Positions 25,158-34,721 are shown, counted from the first letter of the stretch. The stretch is 64,000 bases of DNA from Roseimicrobium sp. ORNL1 (GCF_011044495.1 NZ_CP049143.1:5704001-5768000), one strand, 5' to 3'. Made by a program: numbers and translations. The notes: generated by a model from the letters alone, not told the origin.

Positions 25158-26538
25158 GAATCTCTCCCCTGCTGGGCTCGTTGAAGGGGATAAGAAGCCG
25201 CACCGCCGCCCCCTGCTCATCCTGGGTGGGCTCGTGCTGCTACTGCTGGGGGTGATGGCGTTCCTCTACCTGAGGGATGATGCTCCCGCGGACGATTCGG
25301 ATTTTCTTATCGTGTGGGGCGACAAAGCTCTCACCAATCCACTGGTGGAGTTCATGAAGGAACTCGGACCGGCGCATCCGGAGCAGTTGCCGTCTGAGAT
25401 GTGGATGATGGAGCACACCATTTCCGAAGAGCTTCTTGCCAGGAACACCTCTCTCCTCCCCGCCTTTCACAAGCTGATGGCTACAGATGCCTCGTCATGG
25501 AGTCTGATAGACATCAACGCTTCGGCCTTCCACGTGTGGAGTTTCCCATCTCTGTTTTGTTTTGGGTCGAGGGTGCTGCCCGAAATAATTGAAGACCATG
25601 TGCGCCGGGGTGAGCGTCAGGAGGCCGTGACACTGGCACTTGAGATGCACCAGTTCGCACACCGGCTCCTCAAGGCAGAGGCTGGCCTTCATGTCTACAA
25701 AGAGACCCTGGATCTTCAGGAAAACGCCAGCGAGCTTCTGTTGAAGGCTCTCGAAGGCACGACCTCGCCCGACTTGCTGAAGCAGGCTCAAGAGCAACTT
25801 TCAGGTCGGGATCCCACACCTCAGGATCTCATCCTCGCCCTGAAGGATCAATATGCCGCCGAGAAGGCGTACTTGCTGGACGCCGTAAATGATACCGGGA
25901 GCTTCGAGGTGGTATTCCGTGATGAAGACCCTTCATTCATCAAGCGATGGTACCGCCCCCAACGCACCATCAATCAGCACCTGGAATTTTGCCGGCAGAT
26001 GGTCGCTGGCCTCGACCAGGGCTGGGCAGGCGCCCAAGCGAAAGCAGATGCGTGGGCAGGGACCATCGAGAAGAGAACCGGCGGAAAATGGGCGCGTTAT
26101 GCCAATCCCAATTTCGCAGGAGACGGGATTTTGCTGCACGTGGCTCCCAGAAGGATTGCGTGTGATACGGCAATCCACATCACGGTTCAGCGCATGTTGA
26201 TGACGTCGCTGGCCATCCGGCGCTATGAGCTCGCGCACCACACGTCTCCGCGTACCTTGGAAGAACTGGTGCCAGCGTTTCTGTCTGCCGTGCCGGTGGA
26301 TGCGATGAACCACACCCCGCTGGAATGGGATGCCACCAACCACACCCTCCAAGCAGCATCCCCCTGGCCGCTCGATTCCCCGTGGAACCTGAAACTCCAT
26401 GTACTTCCGGGTGAGCTCCCCCCACTCCTCGGAGGGAAGGTAACCTTCGGCAAAGATGATGCCAGGATTCGCTTCCTGCTGGGTCCGGAAGCCCCCGGCG
26501 AAAAATCCGGGAGTGCAGATACACCATCGCCGCGATGA
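25150..26538 (+). CDS. Tandem paralogue 2 (type B), membrane-anchored protein of unknown function
   Basis: This encodes 462 residues. The ATG at 25150 is chosen because it restores the shared N-terminus (HRRPLLILGGLVLLLLGVMAF membrane anchor, then DDAPADDSDF and NPLVEF); the open frame runs 87 codons further upstream inside the previous gene. The middle is helical (VTLALEMHQFAHRLLKAEAG). It ends with the type B module: MLMTSLAIRRYELAHHTSPR, TLEELVPAFLSAVPVDAMN and PLEWDATNHTL, lacking the DDGG turn of type A. It overlaps paralogue 1 by 8 bp and is 7 bp before paralogue 3. The function is unknown. Confidence 0.8.
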   Translation: MSENLSPAGLVEGDKKPHRRPLLILGGLVLLLLGVMAFLYLRDDAPADDSDFLIVWGDKALTNPLVEFMKELGPAHPEQLPSEMWMMEHTISEELLARNTSLLPAFHKLMATDASSWSLIDINASAFHVWSFPSLFCFGSRVLPEIIEDHVRRGERQEAVTLALEMHQFAHRLLKAEAGLHVYKETLDLQENASELLLKALEGTTSPDLLKQAQEQLSGRDPTPQDLILALKDQYAAEKAYLLDAVNDTGSFEVVFRDEDPSFIKRWYRPQRTINQHLEFCRQMVAGLDQGWAGAQAKADAWAGTIEKRTGGKWARYANPNFAGDGILLHVAPRRIACDTAIHITVQRMLMTSLAIRRYELAHHTSPRTLEELVPAFLSAVPVDAMNHTPLEWDATNHTLQAASPWPLDSPWNLKLHVLPGELPPLLGGKVTFGKDDARIRFLLGPEAPGEKSGSADTPSPR

Positions 26539-26545
26539 GCCACCC

Positions 26546-27886
26546 ATGAACGCTGAAGACGCCACGAAAAAGCACCGCCGCCCCCTGCTCATCCTGGGTG
26601 GTCTGGTGCTGCTGATGCTTGGCGTGCTGGCGTATATGCTCCTCTTCCATGACGGCCCGCCGCCAGATGATGCGCATCTCATGCCCACGTGGTCCGAGCG
26701 CGGTGGCAATGCCAATCCGCTGGCGGTCTTCTGCAGGACACTGCAGGCCAGTTCCATCAAGCACTGGGAGAAGCTGCCCTACGAGTTGAGAGACCTCGAT
26801 GAAAAGTCCACTCCAGAGGCGCGGAAGTTCGTCGCTGCGCACTCCTCGGAGATTGAAGCCTTTGAGTCGCTGATGCTCACAGATCCTGGTACGTGGCAGT
26901 GGCCGGATGCTGCGGACATGGCCATATACAAGACGCCCTACTCAGACGGGGGCGCCTCCGAATGCCGAACGCTGTCCGTTGTGCTACGCTCCAAAGCCCT
27001 CCAGTTGTCTGAAGATGGAAAGGCGGAAGAAGCAATCGCCCTTTGTTTAAAAATGGCTCGCTGGGGAGATGGTGTTTATGGAGCGGAGGGCAATACCCTG
27101 CACCTTTTGGATTCGGGAAGTATTCACTATGGCGCCCTGCACACCTTCGGGAAAGTGTTGCAAGCTGGAGGGCCTACCCCGGCGATGCTGCGGGACGCTT
27201 CGCTGCAACTGCGCACGCTGAAGGGACCCGAAACGGAACAATACAAAAGAGCTCTGAAAGTTAACTACGCCCGGATGAAAGACTTCACAGGGAAACTTTC
27301 CAGCAAGGACCTCCAGTATATCGGAAATCTGCCGAGGGCTCTCCGGTTCCTGGCTCCGCGATACTTCAAGCGAAACCAGACCCTTACCACGCGCGTGCAA
27401 CTGGACGCTCCGCTGATCAGCGCACTCGACCAGGGTTGGACGTCCGCCTGCTCCGCCCTGGATGCTCGGGAGGCGAAAGTCGCAGCTATGTATGCCCCAA
27501 AGACCTTGGCGTGTCTCATGGATCCAAACTTCATCGGCAAATCCTCTTTGTTCTATGAGATGGGCCTGCCAAAGACTCGTCAACTCTGGAGCCGGCGGGA
27601 TGCACTCACGCTGCAACTCGCCCTCCGGCTGCATGAACTGGAGCGCGGCCACCTTCCAGCCACACTCGATGCTCTTGTACCCACGTATCTTCCAGCGGTG
27701 CCCGTGGATGTCATCACCGGAACACCCTTCCTCTGGAATGCGAAGCTGCAAGCGCTCTACACCGTGGGGAAGAATGGCAAGGACGATGGAGGCAGAATCG
27801 ATGAGGAACGCATCGAACGCGGACTGGACTGGGGAGTGAAGTATCTGTGGAATCCAGCGAGCAACAGTCAACCTGCCGCCCCATGA
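26546..27886 (+). CDS. Tandem paralogue 3 (type A), membrane-anchored protein of unknown function
   Basis: This encodes 446 residues from the ATG at 26546, which aligns the anchor (HRRPLLILGGLVLLMLGVLAY) with paralogue 2 almost residue for residue; the DNA of this part is also nearly identical, suggesting recent conversion between copies. DGPPPDDAHLMPTW and NPLAVF follow. The helical middle includes KRNQTLTTRVQLDAPLISAL and DQGWTSACSAL. The type A end is LRLHELERGHLPATLDALVP, TYLPAVPVDVITGTPFLWNA and KNGKDDGGRID. It overlaps paralogue 4 by 4 bp (ATGA). Confidence 0.8.
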   Translation: MNAEDATKKHRRPLLILGGLVLLMLGVLAYMLLFHDGPPPDDAHLMPTWSERGGNANPLAVFCRTLQASSIKHWEKLPYELRDLDEKSTPEARKFVAAHSSEIEAFESLMLTDPGTWQWPDAADMAIYKTPYSDGGASECRTLSVVLRSKALQLSEDGKAEEAIALCLKMARWGDGVYGAEGNTLHLLDSGSIHYGALHTFGKVLQAGGPTPAMLRDASLQLRTLKGPETEQYKRALKVNYARMKDFTGKLSSKDLQYIGNLPRALRFLAPRYFKRNQTLTTRVQLDAPLISALDQGWTSACSALDAREAKVAAMYAPKTLACLMDPNFIGKSSLFYEMGLPKTRQLWSRRDALTLQLALRLHELERGHLPATLDALVPTYLPAVPVDVITGTPFLWNAKLQALYTVGKNGKDDGGRIDEERIERGLDWGVKYLWNPASNSQPAAP

Positions 27887-29187
27887 CCATGAGTGAGACT
27901 CCGGCTACTCCACAGAAGGAGCGCAGCCTCCGTCGCCGCCCCTGGCTCATCGCCGGCGTCATCGTCATCATGCTGCTCGGCGCACTGGTTTATTTTTTCC
28001 TCAGGGATGAGGTGCCGCCGGAGGATGCGGACTTCAAACCTGCATGGACCGCAGGCGGTGGCCCGCGGAATCCGCTGGTCATTTTCATGGAAGAGACCAG
28101 TCCGCTATACAGAAGGGAATATTACGGCCACTACCAGCCGGGCACTCCGGAGGAGGCTCAGCGGCTCGAGGTACTCGTGGCAAAGAATGCGTTTGTCTTT
28201 CCTGCCTTTGAAAAACTGATGGCCACAGACAGTTCCCTGTGGCGATGGCCAGACGACCGGGGGACATCCTTTCCCCTTCGTGACGATTGCTACATCTGCC
28301 AGGAAGTCGCGGAAATCGCCCTCGCGACCAAGGTGGAGTTTCTGGTTCACCACGGACAGCGCCGGGAGGCTGCCATGCTGGCCGTGGCCATGCATCGCTT
28401 CGGACATGGCCTGAACCAGGCGGAAGGCGGCAGCTTGTATTACTCGCAGGTGCTGAAGATTCAGGAAGTTGCAAGAGACGAGCTGGTGCTCGCCTTGGAG
28501 AGTGAAACCTCGCCAGAAATTCTGGAGCAGGTTCAAGAAGAGCTGACCGGCATAGAACAGCAAACCTCAGATCTGATTCCGGTGATCAAGAGAGGTCACC
28601 TTCTCATGACGTCCGTCTTCCACACGATGGCCCATGATGAGGCGGCCTTTGCCGATCTCACCCAAAGGCATCCATCTTATTTCAAAATATGGCTGCGCCC
28701 CAATCGCACCCTGTGGTTGGACTTGCAGTACCGGCGAGATCTCATTGCATCCCTGGAAAGCGGTGACTGGCGCAAGGCACACACGCAATCCGAAGCCTTC
28801 CTCGACGCGGTGTTCGCGAGACACAGAAAGTTCTGGCACTGGATGACGAATCCCAATGCCTTCGGAAGAGGCCAATGGTACGAATGGCTCAACAAAGATC
28901 TGGTGCTGGATACTGCGACGGAGGTCAACAAACATCGGATGCTCATCACGTCCCTTGCCATCCGCCGCTATGAGTTGTCCCACAATACCCTGCCGAAGAC
29001 GCTGCAGGATCTGGTGCCGGAGTTTTTACCCGCCGTGCCGGTGGATGCCATGAACAGCCTCTCCATCGAGTGGGATCCCGCGAAACGTGTACTTCTCGCA
29101 CGAGGGTTCCGCTCACCCGGCTCCATCGTCATTCATCGCAGCTGGGACGGCGACATCACCTTCCCTCTCTGGTGGAAGGCACCATGA
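27883..29187 (+). CDS. Tandem paralogue 4 (type B), membrane-anchored protein of unknown function
   Basis: This encodes 434 residues from the ATG at 27883, which forms an ATGA overlap with the preceding stop; a second ATG at 27889 is equally in frame. The N-terminus is RRRPWLIAGVIVIMLLGALV (anchor), then DEVPPEDADFKPAW and NPLVIF. The middle shares LAVAMHRFGHGLNQAEGG and VQEELTGIEQQ with paralogue 2. The type B end is MLITSLAIRRYELSHNTLPK, TLQDLVPEFLPAVPVDAMN and IEWDPAKRVLLARG. Its C-terminus after this block is short and hydrophobic (ITFPLWWKAP). Confidence 0.8.
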   Translation: MTMSETPATPQKERSLRRRPWLIAGVIVIMLLGALVYFFLRDEVPPEDADFKPAWTAGGGPRNPLVIFMEETSPLYRREYYGHYQPGTPEEAQRLEVLVAKNAFVFPAFEKLMATDSSLWRWPDDRGTSFPLRDDCYICQEVAEIALATKVEFLVHHGQRREAAMLAVAMHRFGHGLNQAEGGSLYYSQVLKIQEVARDELVLALESETSPEILEQVQEELTGIEQQTSDLIPVIKRGHLLMTSVFHTMAHDEAAFADLTQRHPSYFKIWLRPNRTLWLDLQYRRDLIASLESGDWRKAHTQSEAFLDAVFARHRKFWHWMTNPNAFGRGQWYEWLNKDLVLDTATEVNKHRMLITSLAIRRYELSHNTLPKTLQDLVPEFLPAVPVDAMNSLSIEWDPAKRVLLARGFRSPGSIVIHRSWDGDITFPLWWKAP

Positions 29188-29263
29188 CCCGTGCGCCACC
29201 GCACACTCGCAAAACAAACCTCGACGTCCACGCTCTCTTGAGCCAAAAAGTCAGTTTCCCTCC

Positions 29264-30694
29264 ATGCACGCATCCGATTCCCCCACCTCCCCTGACCTAG
29301 AGAAAAAGGAACGCCGCCGTCCGTGGTTGGTGATGGGTGGCATCACGCTGCTGGTGCTCGGTGTTCTCTTTGCGCTCATCGTCTGGTATGATGGCCCAGC
29401 TCCGGACGACTCCATGATGGTGGTGCCACCGTCCATGCAGGTAGCAGCGTCCGCCAATCCGCTGTCTGAGTTTTGCCGTGAGCTGGAAAAGTCTACTGTC
29501 GGCGGCCTTCCGGAAGTCAGGGATGAATGTCGCTATGCCGGGCTTGCCTCGCAAGCGAACCGGCAACCGGACACACGCCCTGCCGCTGTGAAGAAGGACA
29601 CGCTCAGGAGACAGCAGGTGGAAGACTTCCTGCAAAAGCACGAACCGTTTGTGGCAACGTTCACGAAATTTCTACAAACGAACGCCGACACCTGGCAATG
29701 GCCGGAGCAATCCTCCATTCGCACCCTTGCCAGCCCCGGATACCTCATCAAGCTCAATACCCTTCGCTACGTGCTGTACATGAAAGTGGAGATGCTCATG
29801 TGGCAGGGGCGCACGCAGGAAGCTGTCACCCTGAGCCTCGATATGTGCCGCCTGGGGAAGGGGTTGTGCGGGGCGAAAGGTGGCACCGCGCAGTTGCTGG
29901 CCGGCATCAATATGGCGAAAACGGGACAGTGTGCGCTCGAGCACGCCCTGACCGCAGCGGAGCCCTCACCGCAACTCCTGCGCCAATGCATCACGGAACT
30001 GGCCGCCCTGGAGGCGCCGCAACTGGAGGCCGTGCTCCTGAGCGTGAAGACAGACTACCAGGACTTCAAAAGTCGCGTCCTCCGCAAAGACTTCCTTTCC
30101 GCCTTGGGCGATGGCAGAACCCCTGGAACGGGCGAGAAACTCATCGGCACCTTCTTCTTCAAACCCAATCAAACCCTGGCGGAATTGCTTTCTCATGAGC
30201 TTCCTGTCATGGAAGGCCTGTCCAAGGACTGGCATGCAGCCATAGCCGCTGCAAGCACCCAGGAAAGCATCCGGCGAAAGGAAAGGAGTCGAGGAGTACT
30301 TGTCTTTGCCCACCCGAACTTCGGAGGCAGGGCCGCCGCATGGAATGCCGCCTACGGCAGTGTGTATAAACTTGAGGACTCCCTCGGCTATCTCACGCGA
30401 AACCGGCAAATCCGGCTGGTGCTCGCCCTGCGGCTGCATGCGTTGGACAAGGGTAACCTGCCACCGAACTTGGAAGAACTCATACCAGCATATCTGCCCG
30501 AAGTGCCGGAAGACGCCTACTCGGGCAAACCCATGCTATGGAACGCTGCGAAGGAGATCGTCTATGCCGTGGGTAACGACATGCGGGATGACGGAGGCAG
30601 CGGCAGGTCGGACATCCGCAACTCCAGAGATTTTATCATGCCTTACTGGTGGGCGGCTACCCCACAGGCCGCCGGCAAGGCATTTGGCAGGTGA
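29264..30694 (+). CDS. Tandem paralogue 5 (type A), membrane-anchored protein of unknown function
   Basis: This encodes 476 residues from the ATG at 29264. The frame is open 59 codons further upstream, but only this start gives the shared layout: a charged start, RRRPWLVMGGITLLVLGVLF (anchor), DGPAPDDSMMVVPP and NPLSEF. It is the longest member, with an extra ~25-residue insert (about 80-105, rich in R and Q). The middle contains FKPNQTLAELLSHELPVMEG. The type A end is LRLHALDKGNLPPNLEELIP, AYLPEVPEDAYSGKPMLWNA and GNDMRDDGGSG. The gap to paralogue 4 is 76 bp, the largest in the cluster, so it may have its own translation signal. Confidence 0.8.
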   Translation: MHASDSPTSPDLEKKERRRPWLVMGGITLLVLGVLFALIVWYDGPAPDDSMMVVPPSMQVAASANPLSEFCRELEKSTVGGLPEVRDECRYAGLASQANRQPDTRPAAVKKDTLRRQQVEDFLQKHEPFVATFTKFLQTNADTWQWPEQSSIRTLASPGYLIKLNTLRYVLYMKVEMLMWQGRTQEAVTLSLDMCRLGKGLCGAKGGTAQLLAGINMAKTGQCALEHALTAAEPSPQLLRQCITELAALEAPQLEAVLLSVKTDYQDFKSRVLRKDFLSALGDGRTPGTGEKLIGTFFFKPNQTLAELLSHELPVMEGLSKDWHAAIAAASTQESIRRKERSRGVLVFAHPNFGGRAAAWNAAYGSVYKLEDSLGYLTRNRQIRLVLALRLHALDKGNLPPNLEELIPAYLPEVPEDAYSGKPMLWNAAKEIVYAVGNDMRDDGGSGRSDIRNSRDFIMPYWWAATPQAAGKAFGR

Positions 30695-30761
30695 TTTCCA
30701 CTTGCCTACGTCCAACGACGGCGCTTAGGAAAAGCCGTCATTGGTCCGTCGATCTGCCCTG

Positions 30762-31556
30762 ATGAGCATTGAGCAACTGGCACTATCTGTCGTAATCCCC
30801 GCCTATAACGAGGAGAAGACGATTTGCCGCGTGGTGACCAGGGTGCTGGAGTTGGGCTTTGTGAAGGAAGTCATCGTGGTGGATGACGCCTCGAAGGACA
30901 ACACCGCCGAGACGGTCAGAAGCCTGACCCAAGGTGATGCACGTGTGCGACTGGAAAGGCACGCAACCAATCAGGGCAAGGGAGCCGCGCTACGCACCGG
31001 TTTCAGCGCGGCCACAGGCGGTGTGGTTATCGTGCAAGATGCAGACCTGGAATATGATCCTGGTGAATATCATCTCGTGCTCGATCCCATTGCCAAGGGA
31101 CATGCGCACGTGGTGTACGGATCCCGTTTCGCCGGTGGCCGCGCTCATCGCGTGCTCTACTTCTGGCACAGCGTGGGAAACAAGTGCCTCACGACGCTCT
31201 CCAACTGCTTCACAAACCTGAATCTCACGGACATGGAGACCGGGATGAAGGCCTTTCGCAAGCACGTGCTCGACCAGATTCATATTGAAGAGAACCGCTT
31301 CGGCTTTGAGCCGGAGATCACGGCGAAAGTGGCACGGCTCGGCGTGCCCATGTATGAGGTGCCGATTTCCTACTACGGTCGAACCTATCTGGAGGGCAAA
31401 AAGATAGGTTGGAAGGACGGCGTGCGCGCCGTGTGGTGCATCGTAAAATACGGTCTGCTTCCTCACGGCGGGAAGAGGCTTCTCGCCACCGCTGCAGATG
31501 CCGACAATACCGCCATTCAAAAGCCCTCCGCCATTACTCCAGACTCCGCTTCATGA
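30762..31556 (+). CDS. Family 2 glycosyltransferase (polyprenyl-phosphate type)
   Basis: This 264-residue GT2 enzyme begins at [20 protein letters not shown]; the frame is open seven codons earlier. The nucleotide-sugar site is [14 protein letters not shown], with the metal-binding [12 protein letters not shown] (DxD-like) near residue 100. The later blocks [20 protein letters not shown] and [11 protein letters not shown] are typical of dolichyl/polyprenyl-phosphate mannose or glucose synthases. There is no C-terminal membrane pair, so it would act at the cytoplasmic face as a soluble or peripheral enzyme. It overlaps the next gene by 4 bp. Confidence 0.92.
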   Translation: MSIEQLALSVVIPAYNEEKTICRVVTRVLELGFVKEVIVVDDASKDNTAETVRSLTQGDARVRLERHATNQGKGAALRTGFSAATGGVVIVQDADLEYDPGEYHLVLDPIAKGHAHVVYGSRFAGGRAHRVLYFWHSVGNKCLTTLSNCFTNLNLTDMETGMKAFRKHVLDQIHIEENRFGFEPEITAKVARLGVPMYEVPISYYGRTYLEGKKIGWKDGVRAVWCIVKYGLLPHGGKRLLATAADADNTAIQKPSAITPDSAS

Positions 31557-32269
31557 GTGATCCATCAGAAGCATATTTCGCCCAGGACTTGGAGGCGATG
31601 GATCAGGCCGAGAACTACTTCGACTGGATCTTTGAAGGCTTTGGTCCCTACATCGGGAAAGACATCCTGGAGGTGGGCGCCGGTACGGGAAACCTGTCCA
31701 AGCGGCTGCTGAAATTCAAGCCTGACCGCGTGGTGGGAGTGGAACCCTCCAGCAATGTTTACCAGATTTTGGAAAAACGTCTCGGCGCAGAGCCGGGATT
31801 CACGCCCGTGCGCGGCTGCCTTTCCGACCACCATGCGAAGTGGCAGCGGGCCTTTGACACCGTGATGTATGTCAATGTGATGGAGCACGTGGAAAAGGAC
31901 CGGGAGGAGGTGGAGCTTGCCTCATCCTGCCTGCGCGCCGGAGGGCACCTGCTCATCTTTGTTCCTGCACAGCCCTGGCTTTACGGCAGTGCTGATGAAC
32001 TCTTCGGCCACTACCGGCGCTACACCAAGGAATCGCTCTCCGCTCTTCTTCCTGCAGCCGATTGGGAAGTCGTGGACCTGCGTTACTTTGACGTCCTCGG
32101 CATGCTGCCGTGGTGGGTGAGCTTTGTCTTGCTGCGGTCCAAGAAGATGAGTCCCGGAGGCGTGAAGTTGTATGACCGCTATGCCGTTCCCGTCATGAGG
32201 CGCGTCGAAAACGCCCTTCCTCCAGCCGTCGGGAAAAACCTGCTGCTGGTGGCCCGCAGGAAAGGCTAG
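31553..32269 (+). CDS. Class I SAM-dependent methyltransferase
   Basis: This encodes 238 residues. The ATG at 31553 overlaps the glycosyltransferase stop (ATGA). Motif I is [17 protein letters not shown] (about residue 42), motif post-[10 protein letters not shown], and motif [21 protein letters not shown]; the following [20 protein letters not shown] and [10 protein letters not shown] blocks are typical of small-molecule or glycolipid methyltransferases near polysaccharide genes. The C-terminal part has one moderately hydrophobic segment ([15 protein letters not shown]), which could dock it to the membrane. The substrate cannot be deduced; context suggests a lipid-linked sugar or quinone-like lipid. 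Confidence 0.88.
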   Translation: MSDPSEAYFAQDLEAMDQAENYFDWIFEGFGPYIGKDILEVGAGTGNLSKRLLKFKPDRVVGVEPSSNVYQILEKRLGAEPGFTPVRGCLSDHHAKWQRAFDTVMYVNVMEHVEKDREEVELASSCLRAGGHLLIFVPAQPWLYGSADELFGHYRRYTKESLSALLPAADWEVVDLRYFDVLGMLPWWVSFVLLRSKKMSPGGVKLYDRYAVPVMRRVENALPPAVGKNLLLVARRKG

Positions 32270-32286
32270 CCAGCGCCGCTGCATTC

Positions 32287-34176
32287 ATGATCCGCATCGC
32301 CTTGTATCTTCTGCTGCAAGTGGCCGTGCTGCTTGGCTGGGGATGCCTCGTGCAGCGGCTTTTCATCCGGGGCACGAGCCGGGGAATGGGGCCCTTCATG
32401 CTGGTGTGGCTCGGTTGGGCCGGGCTGGTGGCTCTTCTCCAAATCCTGCACTTGCTGTTGCCCATCCAGGGCTGGATGCAGGCCCTGGTGATCATGACCG
32501 GCCTGGGGGGACTGTGGCTGGGTAGACGGGAACTCGTGACCACGCTGCATCTCCTGGATGCCGCGCCGCAGGGAATGCGACGTCTGGCAGGCTGGTCCTT
32601 GCTGGCAATCCTGCTCGCTCTATTCACAGGCTACCTGGTGCTCGGACCGGACCAGCGCGCCCTTTCCTATGATACGGAGCTGTATCATCTCGGCATTGTG
32701 CGGTGGAACAATGAATACCCCACCGTCCCGGGCGTGGCCAATCTGCATCTGCGGCTGGGGGTGAACTCCACTTTCCTGCTATATGCCTCCCTGTGGAATA
32801 CGGGACCAGGCGAGGGGCGCACCGCATGGATTGTAGCGGGTTTCCCGGCATTTCTTTTGTGCATCCACTGGCTGGCGGTGATCCTTCTGGACCGGTCTCG
32901 TGGCTGGGCATGGAGAAGCGCCTACTGCCTCCTCACGCTGCCCTATGCTATTCGGTTGCTCGCTCATACCGAGGCTTCGCTCTACTTTGACAAGGTGGCG
33001 CTCATCGGCGCACTGGTGACGGGACTGTGGCTCCTTCACCTAGGCTGGCTCTGGCTCGGAGAGGGGCAGCGCCAACCGAACGAGCGAGAAGGACCTTCCG
33101 CCCCCACCCCATCTGACTCCGGGACAGGCCATCTCCTCGTCCCTCTTCTTTCCGTGCTGGTGCTGAACTTCACCTTCAAACAATCACTGGCATTTCATGC
33201 CGCGTTGGCGGGCCTGCTGGCGATTGGCCTCGGTATCCTCCAGTTACGTCGGCAACGCATCCCCATGGCATCGGGAGTTCGCATCGTTCTCGGATGGGGC
33301 GTGCTGCCAAGCCTCCTGCTGGCCGCATATCTTATCAACAATGCCTTCCTTTCCGGGTGGCTCTTCTTCCCCGCACCCGTCCTGCGACTTCCCGTCCAGT
33401 GGGCGGTGCCTGTAGCTGACACCCAGGACCTTTATCTTCAGATCAAGAGCTGGGCGCGCTCCATTGGACGACTGGATCTGGGTGAAGCCAGCGTTGGGGA
33501 ATGGATTGAGCCGTGGAAGAAAGGCTTTCTTCGCTCGCAGGAATATCAGCTCTTGGCGGCCGCCCTCGCCGCCCTGGCAATTTTGATTTGGAAAGGGTGG
33601 ACCGGAAGCAGGTTCATCACGAGGACTGGCGGTGTTCGCTGGGTTCTGGCTCTCGGGGTGGTATCCCTGTGCAATCTCGCCGCCTGGTTCTTCACCGCAC
33701 CGGACCTGCGCTTTGCCGATGGACTGTTCTGGATGTTTTTCGGATGGATGGGGACCTTCCTGCTGGCCGCCCTTCTGGAACAGGCCCGGACGGTGCAGAC
33801 TGTTGCGCTTGGCATCGGCCTTGTGTTTTTCCTCACGGTCTCCGGCAATCTGTTCCCGCGGTATTCCCCGGGTCAGCTATGGTCTATTCCACACGCACGC
33901 GCCACGGCAACGGTGCCCTATCCGGGCCCTGGGGATGCACTGGCAGAAAATCGCGACCCTCACATTCCCACGGTGCTCGTGCCGAAGGACCCATCCTCCG
34001 ATCAGGTGGCGAATGCTCCCCTGCCCTCAACTCCCTATCGCAATGACCGGCTGCGCATTCGGACCCCCGGCAATCTGCGAGATGGCTTCTACATGGTCGA
34101 GTTTCTGCCCACTGCCTCAAAAGCGCCTCAGGACAGCGGCTCGAAGCTTGAATCTCGCGAGAGCTCTCCACAGTAG
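32287..34176 (+). CDS. Polytopic membrane protein, LIC_10190-like (probable GT-C-type)
   Basis: This encodes 629 residues with a dozen or more membrane segments. The extracytoplasmic loop after the third or fourth segment has DTELYHLGIVRWNNEYPTVP and GVANLHLRLGVNSTFLLYAS, a block characteristic of the LIC_10190 family and reminiscent of the acidic first loop in GT-C glycosyltransferases. The C-terminal ~90 residues are soluble and Pro/Ser-rich. It follows the glycosyltransferase and methyltransferase genes by 17 bp. The simplest reading is a three-gene module that makes a polyprenyl-linked sugar and uses it outside the membrane. Glycosyltransferase activity is inferred, not shown. Confidence 0.75.
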   Translation: MIRIALYLLLQVAVLLGWGCLVQRLFIRGTSRGMGPFMLVWLGWAGLVALLQILHLLLPIQGWMQALVIMTGLGGLWLGRRELVTTLHLLDAAPQGMRRLAGWSLLAILLALFTGYLVLGPDQRALSYDTELYHLGIVRWNNEYPTVPGVANLHLRLGVNSTFLLYASLWNTGPGEGRTAWIVAGFPAFLLCIHWLAVILLDRSRGWAWRSAYCLLTLPYAIRLLAHTEASLYFDKVALIGALVTGLWLLHLGWLWLGEGQRQPNEREGPSAPTPSDSGTGHLLVPLLSVLVLNFTFKQSLAFHAALAGLLAIGLGILQLRRQRIPMASGVRIVLGWGVLPSLLLAAYLINNAFLSGWLFFPAPVLRLPVQWAVPVADTQDLYLQIKSWARSIGRLDLGEASVGEWIEPWKKGFLRSQEYQLLAAALAALAILIWKGWTGSRFITRTGGVRWVLALGVVSLCNLAAWFFTAPDLRFADGLFWMFFGWMGTFLLAALLEQARTVQTVALGIGLVFFLTVSGNLFPRYSPGQLWSIPHARATATVPYPGPGDALAENRDPHIPTVLVPKDPSSDQVANAPLPSTPYRNDRLRIRTPGNLRDGFYMVEFLPTASKAPQDSGSKLESRESSPQ

Positions 34177-34214
34177 AGCCGTCCAGCCCAGCTCATTCTT
34201 CGCCCGCATTCATC

Positions 34215-34703
34215 ATGCCCACCATCCGTCCTGCCACTGAGGCTGATCTGCCTGCCATCAATGCCATTTATAATCACTACGTGCTGCACTCCACGTGCAC
34301 CTATCAAACAGAGCCGAGCACGGCAGAGGAACGACTGGAGTGGTTCCGGCAGCATGGAGAGAAGCATCCCGTCATCGTGGCCGAGGAAGATGGGCAGGTG
34401 GTCGGCTGGGGCTCACTGAGCCGGTTTCACCCACGCGCGGCGTATGGACACAGCGTGGAGGATTCTGTGTACCTGCATCATGAGTGGCAGGGTCGCGGAC
34501 TGGGTGGCATCCTTCTGGGAGAGCTTCTGCGTCTCGCGAAGGAACTGGGCCATCACACCGTGCTCGGCGGCATCGATGCCGACCAGGCCGCAAGCGTGGC
34601 GCTGCATGCGAAGTTCGGCTTTGTGAAAGTATCCCACCTCAAGGAAGTGGGCTACAAGCAGGACCGCTGGCTGGATGTGATCTGGATGCAGAAGATGCTG
34701 TGA
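34215..34703 (+). CDS. GNAT-family N-acetyltransferase (phosphinothricin acetyltransferase-like)
   Basis: This encodes 162 residues over the full GNAT fold. The start IRPATEADLPAINAIYNHYV, the EEDGQVVGWGSLSRFHPRAA strand and VEDSVYLHHEWQGRGLGGIL (acetyl-CoA loop, Q-x-x-G-x-G type) match the PAT/YncA subfamily, which acetylates amino-acid-like amines. The substrate cannot be assigned. It lies 38 bp after the LIC_10190-like gene and could be read from the same transcript; a half-copy of the decamer element follows. Confidence 0.92.
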   Translation: MPTIRPATEADLPAINAIYNHYVLHSTCTYQTEPSTAEERLEWFRQHGEKHPVIVAEEDGQVVGWGSLSRFHPRAAYGHSVEDSVYLHHEWQGRGLGGILLGELLRLAKELGHHTVLGGIDADQAASVALHAKFGFVKVSHLKEVGYKQDRWLDVIWMQKML

Positions 34704-34721
34704 GGGGTGGCTACTTTTTGG

